Below are positions 1 through 11,059 of a stretch of 64,000 nt of DNA, one piece after another (positions within the stretch are counted from its first letter, which is position 1; each line of letters starts with the position of its first letter). The notes beneath the pieces are model-generated. The model was given only the letters and a program-made list of their open reading frames with translations, was not told where the DNA came from and searched no databases. The stretch is from Flabesymbios commensalis. Lineage: Eukaryota > Annelida > Polychaeta > Terebellida > Flabelligeridae. Where the stretch lies: NCBI GenBank assembly GCA_964017125.1, contig OZ024908.1:83782599-83846598 (forward strand). The letters run 5' to 3'. Both the position numbers and the translations under genes were made by a program.

Positions 1-148
1 TTGCTTGGTTGAACACGCAATATTATGGCATGCTAATGAATATAATAGGCTACTTAGATGGATATTTCCTCAATGTTAGGAACTACTATCAAAGCAGGCA
101 CAAGACGTTGACCCAGTGTGGGTTTATTGTGTACCCATTATCTACGAC
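1..148. other. No recognisable feature
   Basis: AT-rich sequence ahead of the first SINE. No coding signal, repeat or RNA gene was recognised. Confidence 0.4.
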
Positions 149-471
149 GCGGGGGCACTGGTGCAGTGGTTAAAGCTGCTTGGAAAATCGGAGATCGTGG
201 GTTCGAACCCCACTGTGGCCTTCAAATTTCAAAGAAACTAAGTTTTTCCTCACCGCTTACTTGTAAAGATATAATATTGGGTGGAGCTTCCGTGACCGAG
301 AAGTAGCGTGCTCGGCCGCAGAGTGCCAGAGCTTGAATTTCGAATTCTGTGTCTGAAGGGCAGTGCCATCTCAATAATCTCACCATCCTCAGAAGGTTCT
401 CCTGGCCCAGTTTAGCATATGTGCACAAAGGTGGTCTAAAACCCCATTAATTTCATTTCATTTTCACCTAC
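149..471 (+). mobile_element. Bipartite tRNA-derived SINE, copy 1
   Basis: The first 75 bases look like a tRNA gene: an A-box-like GTGCAGTGGTTAAAGC is followed by a B box GGTTCGAACCC. A second tRNA-like block follows at about 290-350 (GACCGAGAAGTAGCGTGC, then CTTGAATTTCGAATTCTG). The body then runs through CTCACCATCCTCAGAAGG to a short ATTTC-repeat tail. It aligns over its length with the copy at 36027-36351 in the same orientation. The anticodon arms are not convincing for a working tRNA, so this is a retroposon copy. No clear target duplication was seen here. Confidence 0.75.
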
Positions 472-560
472 TACCTTTACCTCAAACATCTACCTCCGAA
501 TATCCATGTGACATGTTCATGTCTCTATAGCTAACTACTCTATAGTTAACATCGCTTTAA

Positions 561-797
561 CCCTTTAACCGCCAAATTATTCAATCTGAATTTTCACCCT
601 CTTGAAGTTGTGTCTCGCTGACGCGATCCACAACCTCAAGTAAGTAAAAATTATTCAGTTTTGACAAAATGGAGGTCAACTGTTTTCAAATATTGCCGAT
701 TGATGTCACATTTTATCTTTAACGTGTTTAAAAGGTGGTACTTAATGTGCTAATAAAAAATGAAAACCCGAATATATGCGGCCCCGGCGGTAAAGGG
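561..797 (+). mobile_element. TTAA-CCCTTT MITE, type gamma
   Basis: Begins CCCTTTAACCGCC and ends GGCGGTAAAGGG, with TTAA on both sides (557-560 and 798-801). The core at about 605-645 is a hairpin around GTTGTGTCTCGCTGACGCG. The same core recurs near 1300-1345 and, inverted, at 31675-31735. TTAA duplications with CCC...GGG ends are typical of piggyBac-type elements. No coding capacity. Confidence 0.75.
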
Positions 798-898
798 TTA
801 ACGTGTTTAAGGGTTCAGATAATTGGGTGAAATTATAAAATTAACCTCTCCAGTTGACCTTTGATGTGTAAACACATATTTCGTTCCCCAAAATTTAA

Positions 899-1149
899 CC
901 CTTTCAAGCCTGAATTTACCATTGTCATCTTCATCCACTACAAGCCGCGAATTGCTGTCGCAATTATCGACTTGTAGTGGATGAAGATGATTTAAAGAAG
1001 AGGTGGTTTAAAAAATAAATAAAAATTGCCATGTATTGGTAAACCATTTTCATGGAAATTTTTGTTCTAAAACATCTAGTTGTAGGAAAATTAGGTCTGT
1101 TTTCAGGGATGTAAAATGATGCCTTAATGCATCGTAAGGGTTTAAAGGG
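899..1149 (+). mobile_element. TTAA-CCCTTT MITE, type beta
   Basis: Bounded by TTAA at 895-898 and 1150-1153, with CCCTTTCAAGCC at one end and TTTAAAGGG at the other. The core at 929-990 is a long hairpin whose stem reads CATCTTCATCCACTACAAG. An inverted copy of the whole element lies at 31342-31584, including the shared body around TTTCAGGGATGTAAAA. Confidence 0.75.
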
Positions 1150-1254
1150 TTAATCGGCTAATAAAACCGATTAAAAATGACTATCGTCGTGATCAGCAGG
1201 CAAAGGGTTAATTACTGGAGCAAAGTTCTCATTTAAAAAGTTTCCCCTATTATC

Positions 1255-1494
1255 TTAACTCGCTGAATTATAGAATGGCAATTTTCACCAACATAATTTT
1301 GTGCCTCGCTAGCGTGACCCACAACTTTAAGTGGATGATTGTTACTCACATTATTTTGTTCACTTTGAGACTGAAAAATGCAAATTTTGCTGTTGAAAAT
1401 GTTATAGGCCTGTTATTCCCAAATATCAGAGATTTGATCTGCTAATAAAAAGGGATTAAAAAGGATAATAGTCGTGCTTAGCGATTAAAGGGTC
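1255..1494 (+). mobile_element. Degraded gamma-type TTAA element
   Basis: Shares the GTGCCTCGCTAGCGTGACCCACAA core with the element at 561-797. Its edges are TTAACTCGCTGAATTATAG and GATTAAAGGGTCAA. The ends have drifted, so the limits are approximate. A short TTAA-bounded stretch at 1150-1211 may be a further fragment. Confidence 0.5.
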
Positions 1495-1655
1495 AAACGG
1501 TGGACCAGCTTTGCTGTATATAATAGGCTATATTAAAGGGCTTTGACAGCTTAACTAAGGTAAAGGTCTGGAGGGTTTTGACAAACGTACAAGCCTTTCT
1601 GTTCCTAAAACGGTGCCCTGGGTAATTCAATGATTATTTCATAAATCCTGTGTAC

Positions 1656-1875
1656 CCCAGCGAACACGGGGCATTCGCCCAATGATGTTTCAATGTTGGT
1701 CCAGCGTCGAAGACGGTGGACCAACATTGAAACAGCATCGGGTGAATGACCCGTGTTTGTTGGGACGCTAGCAAACTCGAGACATTGATCCAATGCTGCT
1801 TTAATGTTGGGCCAATGTCGCGGACGATGAACCAGCATTGATCCCACTTTGGATCGACGTTTTGTGTTTGCTGGG
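1656..1875. mobile_element. MITE with CCCAGCAAACAC ends
   Basis: Terminal inverted repeats CCCAGCGAACACG and GTGTTTGCTGGG bracket palindromic words such as CAATGTTGGTCCAGCGTC. Related fragments are scattered at 4505-4565, 26120-26290, 40335-40420, 49985-50216, 51105-51190 and 51970-52050. The transposase superfamily cannot be told from the sequence. Confidence 0.65.
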
Positions 1876-2131
1876 CAGATTTGTAATCCGCCAGAATGAT
1901 TGCAACTCTCACCGAAGCTGATTTAAACCCTTTAACCGCCCATGCCGAGTATAATATAATTGTTATCAGGTCTTTTCTTGACGCTTTAAACAACATCTTT
2001 TGATTGTAAAATTGGACGCCGATCATCATGAATTGAAAATTATTTATCGCAGATTCTACAAATGTGGGTAATTTTCAGCCACTTCAAGCTATAAGTGGCT
2101 GAAAATTAGATCAGACAGCATGATAATTTAA

Positions 2132-2431
2132 CCCCGTACAGCGCTAATTTTTGTAGAAACCATGGAGACCAAAGAGTTTTTATTAATTTGAAATCACCAT
2201 AACTGTCTTAGTTAGCTCTTTCTGCTTCATTTGAATCCTATTACCTTTGTTATGGGTCTACAGCCATTAGGCCTATAAACTATATTGTAATTCTTTCAGT
2301 GCGGGGACCGTTTTCATACATCAGAATCTGACATCTACAGACGTCAGATTCTGATGTTTTTTGTACGTCAGAATCTAGCGTCAACAAGCGTCAGATTCTG
2401 ACGTATAAAGACTATCCCCGCACTAAAAGGG
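2132..2431. mobile_element. TTAA-CCCTTT MITE, type alpha, copy 1
   Basis: TTAA at 2128-2131 and 2432-2435. The body carries ACCATGGAGAC, a TTTGAAATCACCATAACTG stretch and GTTATGGGTCTACAGCCATTA. It ends in nested hairpins built from ACGTCAGATTCTGACGT. Four copies of this type are in the window (also 2828-3173, 18589-18796, 23507-23709). Confidence 0.8.
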
Positions 2432-2827
2432 TTAAGGGTTAAAGGTGAGCTGACGTCCCAGACAATGGCCCAATTTTAAGCCAAAACAGGGTGACGTAGT
2501 CGTCATGTTGTTTCTTCTCGTATCTGACACACAACTTCTCCCGGCCATGTTTCGTTCTCTCACAAAAAAACAACAAATTGTACACATGCTGTCATCAGAA
2601 TTAAATAAGGGAATGTACCATGTGTTTTTGCTGTGACTCGATCAGCTCCACCCACGGGGCTCGATCACCAAGATGTAGTGCCAAGCCGTGCCAGTGTATT
2701 ATGACCACAGAGATATACTGGACCTCGGGGGTTGCGATGTGTGGAGAATGGTACCAGTATAGAGGTACCATAGAGGTGGAAAAGATCATTTTTGTGGTAC
2801 CAATGTCACCAGCCAGACTTTGTTTAA

Positions 2828-3173
2828 CCCTTACAAAGCGGAAATATATATATATTTTTTAAAAACCATGGAGACCCTTGTTTTTTTCTATTTGAAGTCA
2901 TCATAAATGTCTTAGTTAGCTATTTCTGATTTATTTGTTTACCTATGTTATGGTTCTACGTCTATTAGAAATGCTCAGCTCTTTTAACGCGGGGATCGAC
3001 TTTAGACGCCAGAATCTGACGTCTATCGCTCTTTCCGCTTCATTTGAATACCTATGTTATGGGTCTACAGCCATTATACATATTTTAATTCTTTATACGT
3101 CTTTATACGTCAGAATCTGACGTCTACAGACGTCAGATTATGACGTATAAAGACGGTCCCCGCGCTGGAAGGG
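2828..3173. mobile_element. TTAA-CCCTTT MITE, type alpha, copy 2
   Basis: TTAA at 2824-2827 and 3174-3177. Shares ACCATGGAGAC, the GTCTTAGTTAGC segment and ATGTTATGGGTCTACAGCC with copy 1. A GACGTCAGAATCTGACGTC-like hairpin occurs twice, so it may have grown by internal duplication. Confidence 0.8.
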
Positions 3174-3177
3174 TTAA

Positions 3178-3882
3178 GCTGCGCGTTGCGTTTGTCTAGC
3201 CTTTTGCTGGACCACAGGTAGCGCCACTCTCATGAACTGTGATTGAGTATACAGACAGATATTTCATTGACAGAAAGGAAGTCATTACAGACTTATTTGT
3301 CATAGAAATGAGAGAGATATATTTACATGTATATACAATATTGTTAACTAGTTAAAAAATCATGTGACAATATACATGGTATAACGTACACAACTAAAAT
3401 CATGTTAAGTGGCATTGCCAATATAAAAACTGGATATTTCGATAATGCAAATGACAAATTACTGATTAAAATAATTATAATTTAAAGGCATTGCCAAGTG
3501 TAACATAGGGGTCTATCATATTGTTTCCCGCACCAATACCAGAGATTAAATAGGTATTATGTATACCATGTATATACGATGAAGGTATGAAAGAGAATTA
3601 AGTGATATCGCACATTTTAATTAGAACTTAATTGTATATTCAATTTGTCCGTGTGTGATATCGCTTTCATACCTGCATTGTATAGCCTACTCAATTACAG
3701 TTAAGGTGTGAGGCGCCACCTGTGGCTGGGCAAGATTAATGTCATGAAATATATATGTAGGATCGAGGTTTAGTATACTGTTTGTGTTTTGTTGTAGATA
3801 GAGCAACGCCTGATAAAGATACTTGGCAGCACATTACCATAGCATCGTCTGGTACCTTCATTTCATTTCACTCTATTCAGTC
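3178..3882. other. Upstream flank of the glucuronyltransferase gene
   Basis: No coding signal. An imperfect inverted repeat lies at about 3580-3682, with arms around AGGTATGAAAG and GTGATATCGCACA. A possible splice acceptor (CTCTATTCAG) sits just before the ATG at 3883, which would fit an intron in the 5' untranslated region. No clear TATA box or initiator could be assigned. Confidence 0.35.
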
Positions 3883-6800
3883 ATGGAACAACGCGGGGAA
3901 AAAACACGGTGCTGTAGCCAAAGACAAATACTGTCCATTGCAACCAGTAAAACTGCAATGGTTCTAGGGTTCATAATTGTCTTAGGGGTATATAGCAGCC
4001 TGCAACGTAAGGAGCGGATAGTGACAGAAATCACCCAGGTAGCCCTGGATGAACCTCCTGTTATACATGACGGTAAGATCAAGATGCTAAATCAACGGAA
4101 CCCTTTCAGTGTGGGCATCGGCTTCCGACGTCAGATTCTGACGTCTGAAGCCGATCCCCGTACTGAAAGAATTACAAATTTATATGGTTAAAGGGACCCC
4201 TTGGGATGAGACATTTTCAATGTTGTCAATTTTGAAAATTTAATTTATATGAAGCTATTTAGCCTACTGATCTTAGCTAAAAATACGAAAAAGTCAAAAA
4301 ACAATTTTAAAGCACCGAAAAAGAGCGAAATAGTTGTATTTCCAGGTCGTATATTGCCATGTAAACAAAACAAGTCAGCAATATTAAGCACTTTCCATCA
4401 CATATTCCCACGTATCAGAGGTAAGATCAGAGCAGTCGCCGCTAATTGGGGGATAATTGGTGTCTCATAGTCAGGACACGGGAGAACACACCTGCAGCAC
4501 TGATTGTCTACCCAACGCTGGGCCGATGCCATCAGCATGTGGCCCAATGCTGTGAAAACATTCAATCGTCCTTCAGGTATACAAATAGTTGTTTGGGTTT
4601 CTTCTGGTTTCATAGAAATGTTGATTAAAAATATTTGTAAAAGTATGAAAATTCTGAAACAAATAAAAACATGATCCGTGGGATAAACTACTTCAGTGCG
4701 GAAGTAAAACCAAAATTGATGTCATCCCAAGGGGCTGCTTTAATTTTTAAATTTAGTACTATTTTTTCGTCGTCTGAAGCTGGAAAGTGCCTTATCAATT
4801 CCAGCTTCAAATAAAGGAAACATAGAAACAAATAATTCAACAGGATTTGGTGTGGTATTAAAAACACATTTTTGACCACAAAATCCAAGATGGCCGACAA
4901 ATTCGGACTGAAAATCAATTCTTTTAAACGAAACAGAGTCCGGTCAGAGCAGAGTTGCAGGGAGGTATGAAGGCAACAGTTAATATGCCTATAGATGAAT
5001 GCAGCTCTAAATACCAATCACAAATTTTTAGAATTTAGTAATTATATGTCGTATATATAGGCCTTCACCTAAATGTGAAACGAGGAAATGGCTATACTGA
5101 AAACATAATATATCTATAGGATGACACGAAGTAAAAGTGTGTCTGCTAGGAGTGCTGATGTTTTCACGGTATGTATTTTTTCAGTTATGGTGAACTCGCA
5201 GGAAGTCCGACCTAAGACGAAGACAATCTATGTTATCACCCCCACTTACTCCCGATCCACACAGCATCCTGATCTCACGAGGATGGCTCAAACGTTAGCG
5301 TTTGCCACCGTGGACATTCACTGGATAGTGGTGGAGGATGCTCCATCCAACACTGACTGGGTGAGCAATCTACTCAACAGGACTGTACCCCATTCTCACA
5401 CGTTACTCCACTGCCAACGTACCACCACAAGTGCATACAACAATGCCCAGTATGACATGGCCAAGCGATTTGGTTCAGATCTACCCAAAAACCGACCGCT
5501 GGCCAATGGAGTTGCACAAAGAAATTGCGCTTTGAAATGGTTGATTGATCGTAATATCACTGATGGCGTCATGTTCTTTGGTGATGATGACAACAGTTAC
5601 GACGTGCGGCTGTTTGAAGAGGTAAGTGTACAGCGTCATAGCTTCTTTCTAAAAATAATTTGGCAGCCTCACCTACAACAAGTTTGTTAATAAATAATGT
5701 TGGTAAAGTAAGTTTAGTAATCATATCTAAAACTCCCAGCATGCCTTGCGCACATTTTTAAAATTTGTTAGCTAGTACTTGCAAATAGTGTTCAAGTTCA
5801 ATATCACAATATTTTATGGTAAATGACATTACCATCTTATTGCCTTATGCGATTTTTTCCAGAAATCATGGATATCGATTAGATATATGTGAAATAGTGA
5901 CTTCACAACCATTTATCATGTTTATATGAATACTTTTGCACATTTAAAATTAATATTGTTGATATTTGTAAAATCATGTTAATAGTGCTTATAATTTCTG
6001 GTTTGAGATTGTATTATTTGTAAGAACATGGAGAAGTGAGCTTACCGGTACGATTTGCTACGTGTTATTTGGTAATATTTACTGGTAAACGCATTTGACC
6101 GTTTTCCACAGTGAAATCTTTTTCAGTAACAGCCATAAACACGTACTTGCTTCTGAGAAAAATACTTTATGATGGTCGTAGCGCTCACATTTTTTTACAC
6201 AATAATCTTCCCTACCTCAGCACCTGAAATCCATCGTTCTCAGCAAGAACCTGTTAATGGCGCTTAACAGATTATTGCATGGAGCCCTTCTAAAATAACC
6301 CTCCATATATCTCGGGTCTTAAACATGTGCGCAATGAAATGTTTAATTTTTAGAAGTCCCACCAAGTACATAACGTTGCATTAAAGCTAACATATTTAAC
6401 TTGTGATGAACGACAAGGAATGACGTTGAGTTAACGTTGATACATCATTGTGTTGGTCTTGTGTATCAAACATTTGTATTCCCCTACAAACCTTCGTGTT
6501 TGAACATTACTTCGTAATAAATGGTTCATTTATCATCTCTTTAAATTTACACATCAGATACACTAAAATTGACCAATTCAATTGATCAATTAAATAGCAA
6601 GGCAAGTCTCAATAGGTCGAAATATTTTTGACAGACTACATAGATACTAACCAGCCTATTCACGGACACATCATGTAATAATTACACTCTGATCTTCTCA
6701 CATAAATTGAACCATTCAAGTGTTGCCCCACTTTAACCTCCAGAACAACAATTTTTTTTGATATCTGAGCAAAGCATACACTAATTTCATCCCGAGTTTA

Positions 6801-8819
6801 ATTCTAAGTATTCTACTGATAGATGTGTGGTTCATTTAAAGAGTGATCACATTCGCAAACAAATTACTGGGGGGGATTATTTGCATAAAGTGTTTGATAC
6901 AGTGGATCATAAAATTGTCCCTGATAAAGTGCAGATAGTAACCTGTTAATGGCAAATGCTAACTCTTTCGTGATTGTCCATGAGGAGCTTTTTTAGAGTA
7001 TCTGTTTTAAGCAGATGTTACTTTAATGATTTGTTTCTCTATTGCTTTATTTTCAATCAAACTACAGTATACAATGAATGATATGTTTTTTGTTTACCTG
7101 CAGCTGTCAACCACTGAGAAACTGGCCATTTTCCCAACTGGCAATTTTGCAGGAATGGGAGTATCAACTGTGGTAGTTAAAAAAGGAAAGGTGGTAGGAT
7201 TTATAGACCAATGGCGTAAGTCTTTCAGGGATGGTTTTAATAACCTGATAATATAAAAAAAACAAATATTTGCACATTATCTAACCTATACCCATCCCTA
7301 GTAATCTCATGGTTATATTCACATTATCTATCCAATACCTGAATACTCATCGCCGTAGACATAATGTGGTGTACAGTAGCCTATAATCGACCCAAAATTG
7401 AAATAGCCGCCATAAACACTGATAAATCAGATATGTAAATACTAATTGGCTTTTATTTTTTATTTTATATTAGCAGGTATAAATAACAGCATTGTCGTAG
7501 AAAAGGTATTGAAATAATTATTGCTGGCTTCGGATAACTCATATAATAATAATAATGTAATCTTGACGACATGAATTAATTCGATACATTGTGCTTTCTT
7601 CCAGTTGGTAATCGAAAATTCCCCGTTGACATGGCATCATTTGCTAGTAACGTTGGTTTCTGGCGCAGCAGAGGGTCCCCTCTGATGGTGGATCTGAAGG
7701 GCTATATAGAAGATTGTTTCCTGAGGGCATTGAATATCACGATGGATGACATGGAACCAAAATCTGAAAACTGTACCAAGGTGACGATATTACACCCATT
7801 GAATTTTCACTTAATAACTTAACCCTTATCCTGCTAGACCCGTATATATACGGTTTTAAGCATATTTTAAGCCAAATAATATGTGACTGAAATGAACAAT
7901 ATAGTTTGTGGTAGATGTTTAGTTAGTAAAATAACTCAATTTAGAATATCTATATTTTCGAAAAATATCTATATTTTTCGTCATTTGAAGCTGGAAATTG
8001 CGTTCCAGCTTCAAATGACGAAAAATACAATTGAAACAATTCAGCAGGACAAGGGTTAATAATATGGCAATTTTTATAATTGTTCTTTCTTCTTAAATCG
8101 GCCATAGATAATGCTCATGGCCGTTTCTGATGTTCATGGGCCTTGGCGATTTATCAGACGTTACGAGGTTACGATATTAAATTTACCTTCTGATTTCTTG
8201 GCCTTAAAATATTCAAGCAATTGATGCTACCCTTACAGCCCGGGGACCGACTTTAAACGTCAAAATCTGAGGTCCACAGACGTCAGATTCACCGTGGACC
8301 ATTTTCTTAGCAACACCGGGAGGACGTTTCAGATTTGGTGGGAATAGAATTAAAATGAACGACTTATTGGTTTCGATGCTGTATTACCTGTTGCTGCTGC
8401 TGCTGTTATTGTTGTTGCTTCTCCTGCTACCGTTGTTGTTGCTACTGCAGCTGTTGTTTCTGCTGTTGCTGCTGGTGGTACTGCTGCTGCTGCTGCTACT
8501 GCTGTGCTGTTGCTGTTGTGCTTCTGCTGTTGTGTTGTCGCTGTTGTGCTAATGCTGCTGCTGCTGTTCCTATTTTTGCTGCTTTTGCTCTTGCTGTTGC
8601 TGTTGTTGTTGCTGCTTTTGCTCTTTTGTCCCTGGGATTTAACACAAAAACAATACAAGTAATTTTTTCGTCTTGCAGATATATGTCTGGCATACACAAA
8701 CGAAGCCTATGGCGCTCAAGAAAACGGAATACGAGAAAAACGTGGAGAAATATGGCGCATCCAATGTAAAGTCTTTGATGTCTGAAGTGAACGCCGCCTG
8801 GGCTAAAACTGCAAGCTAA
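3883..8819 (+). CDS. Beta-1,3-glucuronyltransferase (GT43), five exons, apparently complete
   Basis: Type II Golgi enzyme that transfers glucuronic acid from UDP-GlcA to galactose. In the GlcAT-I branch this completes the proteoglycan linker, and in the GlcAT-P/S branch it makes the HNK-1 epitope. Proposed coding exons are 3883-4072, 5185-5621, 7104-7215, 7605-7780 and 8679-8819. All junctions are GT/AG and phase-consistent, giving 351 residues (human relatives are about 335). Visible parts: a membrane anchor at about residues 24-40, the donor-binding start YVITPTYSR (79-87), a VEQRN-like AQRN, the metal-binding DDDN (197-200), a candidate catalytic Glu at about 282 in GYIED, and the family ending VWHTQTKP. 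The donor of exon 4 (GTGACG) is weak. An in-frame ATG at 5121 could give an anchorless alternative start. Introns hold several MITEs and a CTG-rich tract. Which paralogue it is cannot be settled here. Confidence 0.9.
4091..4172. repeat. Alpha-type hairpin remnant in intron 1
   Basis: An 80-bp palindrome with CCCTTTCAGTGTGGGCATCGG on one side and CGATCCCCGTACTGAAAG on the other, centred on GACGTCAGATTCTGACGTC. It is the hairpin end of the alpha TTAA elements without the rest of the body. Confidence 0.6.
4192..4739. mobile_element. T2/Kolobok-like MITE in intron 1
   Basis: Flanked by TTAA at 4188-4191 and 4740-4743. Ends AGGGACCCCTTGGGATGA and TCATCCCAAGGGGCTGCT form imperfect inverted repeats. 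TTAA plus AAGG-type ends is the signature of T2 MITEs mobilised by Kolobok transposases. A fragment of the CCCAGCAAACAC repeat (4505-4565) lies inside. Confidence 0.65.
4750..4815. repeat. Delta-type hairpin
   Basis: An imperfect palindrome built on TGAAGCTGGAAAGTGCC and CAATTCCAGCTTCAAAT. It matches the core of the complete delta elements at 7823-8055 and 15557-15778. Part of intron 1. Confidence 0.5.
7823..8055. mobile_element. TTAA-CCCTT MITE, type delta, in intron 4
   Basis: Bounded by TTAA at 7819-7822 and 8056-8059, with ends CCCTTATCCTGCT and AGCAGGACAAGGG. The core hairpin uses CGTCATTTGAAGCTGGAA and its complement. It sits between exons 4 and 5 of the glucuronyltransferase gene. Confidence 0.8.
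8224..8310. repeat. Alpha-type hairpin remnant in intron 4
   Basis: CCCTTACAGCCCGGGGACCG followed by a degenerate GACGTCAGATTC palindrome. This is the same hairpin end as in the alpha TTAA elements, truncated. Confidence 0.5.
8386..8630. repeat. (TGC/TGT)n imperfect trinucleotide tract
   Basis: About 245 bp of CTG, TTG and TGC units just upstream of the last glucuronyltransferase exon. It yields long Leu-rich and Ala-rich reading frames that are not genes. It is intronic and ends about 50 bp before the acceptor at 8678. Confidence 0.85.
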
Positions 8820-8831
8820 CATCTCCCTGGA

Positions 8832-9237
8832 TCACCAATAAGACTATGTGGCATATTGATATGTGCCAGTGAGATTACGTGTCAGACTGATATGTACCAA
8901 TAAGACTATGTGTCAGGCCGACATGTGTCAATAAGACTTAGTGAAAGACTGACATGTACCAATACGACTACGTGTCAGACTGATATGTACCAATAAGACT
9001 ACGTGTCAGACTGACATGTACCAATACGACTACGTGTCAGACTGATATGTACCAATAAGACTACGTGTCAGACTGACATGTACCAATACGACTACGTGTC
9101 AGACTGACATTTACCAATACGATTACGTGTCAGACTGACATGTACCAATACGACTACGTGTCAGAATCCCATGTACCAATACGACTACGTGTCAGAATCC
9201 CATGTACCAATACGACTACTTGTCAGACTGACATGTG
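8832..9237 (+). repeat. 31-bp minisatellite, about 13 units
   Basis: Tandem copies of a unit close to ACGTGTCAGACTGACATG followed by TACCAATACGACT. They start directly after the glucuronyltransferase stop codon, so part or all may lie in its 3' untranslated region. Outer units are more diverged than central ones. Confidence 0.9.
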
Positions 9238-9374
9238 CTTGTCAATAACGGACCATTAAAAACGAGACGTTGACACAATGAAGAATTTCAAAATTCGTCC
9301 TAAAGCATTAAAAACGTTGCATGATGTTTCTGTGGTAGAACATTCAGGCATCTAAAAATTGGTAGACTAAACCC

Positions 9375-9494
9375 CTGGGCCCGTATTCTCGTACAAGTTA
9401 CGATATATCGTAGGCTTCTGATTGGTCGAGATGACCATCTCGACCAATCAGAAGCCTACGATATATCGTAACTTGTACGAGAACACGGGCCCAG
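9375..9494. repeat. Near-perfect 120-bp hairpin
   Basis: Two arms of about 55 bp with almost full complementarity, ends CTGGGCCCGTATTCTCGTAC and its complement, centre GAGATGACCATCTC. No target duplication was found. It looks like a young foldback MITE. Confidence 0.8.
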
Positions 9495-9734
9495 TCCTGC
9501 TGAATTGTTTGCTTCTATGTTTCATTCATTTAAAAACTGGAGTCGCTAGCACAAATTCCAGCCCCAAATGACGAAAATATATTGTTATTCGTGAAAAACA
9601 GGCATGTCTCAAATTGGATCATTAAGGCTCCCCCTACCAGGGGGAGGCTTTTTGTTTTTGTACGGTTTCTCATGTCGGCGGCGGCGCATGGACGCCGCCT
9701 CTCAGCCATAGGCTACCATGTCACCATGATATCT

Positions 9735-10215
9735 ACAAAACCGCTTTCTCAACTCATTTGGTGTTCAACATACTGTATACAAGTATTATTTCCCAGGCTG
9801 CATCAATTTTTCAGAAAGTTCGGGAAAATATTCGGGTCAATGCGGCCATCTTTAATCTTTTTTTGTCAAATTAGAACCTTGTCACCCTGATAACGTCAAA
9901 ACCGCTTATCCGATATACTCAGTATTCAAAATACTGCATAGTAATATTAATTCCTAGCCTGCATCAATTTTTCAGAAAGCTCGGGAAAATATCTGGGTCA
10001 TGGCCGCCATCTTTAATCTTTTTTCGTCAAATTAGAACCTTATCACCCTGATAACTTCAAAGCCGCTTATCCGATACAGCCAATATTCAACGTACTGCAT
10101 GCTAGTAATAATTCCTAGACTGCATCAATATTGCAGAAAGTTCTGGAAAATATCCGAGTCTTGGCGGTCTTCTTTCATCTTTTGCGGTCAAAATAGCATC
10201 TAGTCAGCCTAAAGC
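9735..10215 (+). repeat. 161-bp direct repeat, three copies
   Basis: The word GCATCAATNTTNCAGAAAG recurs at 9800, 9961 and 10122, so the period is 161 bp. Units share TCACCCTGATAAC, CCGCTTATCCGATA and CGCCATCTTTAATCTTTT. Sequence drift makes coding use unlikely. Confidence 0.85.
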
Positions 10216-10562
10216 TGCTAGCCTCGGCCTCATAATATTACTTGATAATTACATGTACAAACTGATTTTCCAGTAAAATTATATTTAATGTATAACTTTT
10301 ATTTGAAAATTGTGAGGGGGAGCTTTCTTGGGTGTTTTACATGGTAAACACTTACTTCTAGTTTGAATAGCATCCAGCATGAATTATTATCAGTATATTA
10401 GTATCAATGTCAGCCGTAAAAACGAAGAGACCAATGGGTTTTTTCATCATCATCACCCCTGATCATAAATGCCTTAAACAACTCCTGATATTGCTTGTTT
10501 TGTTTCAAATATCGCAGGTGAAACTTCATGCGCAATCCAACGACAACCCATATGAATACATA
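10216..10562. other. No recognisable feature
   Basis: AT-rich intergenic DNA. Only a short Met-initiated frame without similarity or codon structure is present. Confidence 0.35.
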
Positions 10563-10707
10563 CACTCTAAACAATATCGGTTCTTTAAAAAGAACCCTTG
10601 AGTAATATTACCATGCAAACCCAGGAGAATCTTTGTGGAGTTCTCCTGGGGTTGCATGGTAATAGTACTGAAGGGTTATTTTTAGAGAACCTATATTGTT
10701 TAGAGTG
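10563..10707. mobile_element. Palindromic MITE with TA duplication (Tc1/mariner-like)
   Basis: Ends CACTCTAAACAATAT and ATATTGTTTAGAGTG, flanked by TA on both sides. The two arms pair along most of the element, through TATTACCATGCAA. TA duplication suggests mobilisation by a Tc1/mariner-type transposase. No coding sequence. Confidence 0.7.
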
Positions 10708-10977
10708 TAGCAAAATGTATTTATACACTTAATTCAACTATATTTCCCATAAAACTATTAGCTAAGCAACGCGTGTGTATGTGTCATATCACATTGGTGT
10801 TAGAGGGTTCTGCCTCTTTTTTACTTTGATACCAAAGTGATCACGTGTGATCTGTTGGTCCTTGTTTTATTAAAGCTCATTTTATGTAAGCCTACCATTC
10901 ACTTTTCATGAGCTATTTTTTAATCATATAACTTGGTCAATTGGCACCGGGGAGGCCTGTCAAGGAGATCTTTGATC

Positions 10978-11059
10978 AATTCGTCCCCTTGGTTAAGAAA
11001 GGGTGTGTGCCACTTTACAAAGTGACAGATACACCCTTTCATATCCAAGGGGACGAATT
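10978..11059. repeat. Foldback element with TCGTCCCCTTGG ends
   Basis: A hairpin with ends AATTCGTCCCCTTGG and CCAAGGGGACGAATT and an inner palindrome CACTTTACAAAGTG. Related hairpins lie at 19263-19345 and 22952-23029; the core alone is at 26472-26500. Confidence 0.75.

Noticed and set aside
149-225. Functional tRNA gene
   Set aside because: A and B boxes are present, but the stems pair poorly and the sequence continues into a repeated SINE body and tail found again at 36027.
8350-8822. Leu-rich and Ser/Thr/Ala-rich frames on both strands
   Set aside because: They come from the CTG/TTG tract in intron 4 of the glucuronyltransferase gene and overlap its last exon in other frames.
8832-9237. 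CRISPR-like regularly spaced repeats
   Set aside because: Units are directly adjacent with no unique spacers, in a eukaryotic context; it is a minisatellite.
9582-9890. 102-codon forward frame
   Set aside because: It runs into the first unit of the 161-bp repeat and has no recognisable domain; the other units do not keep the frame.
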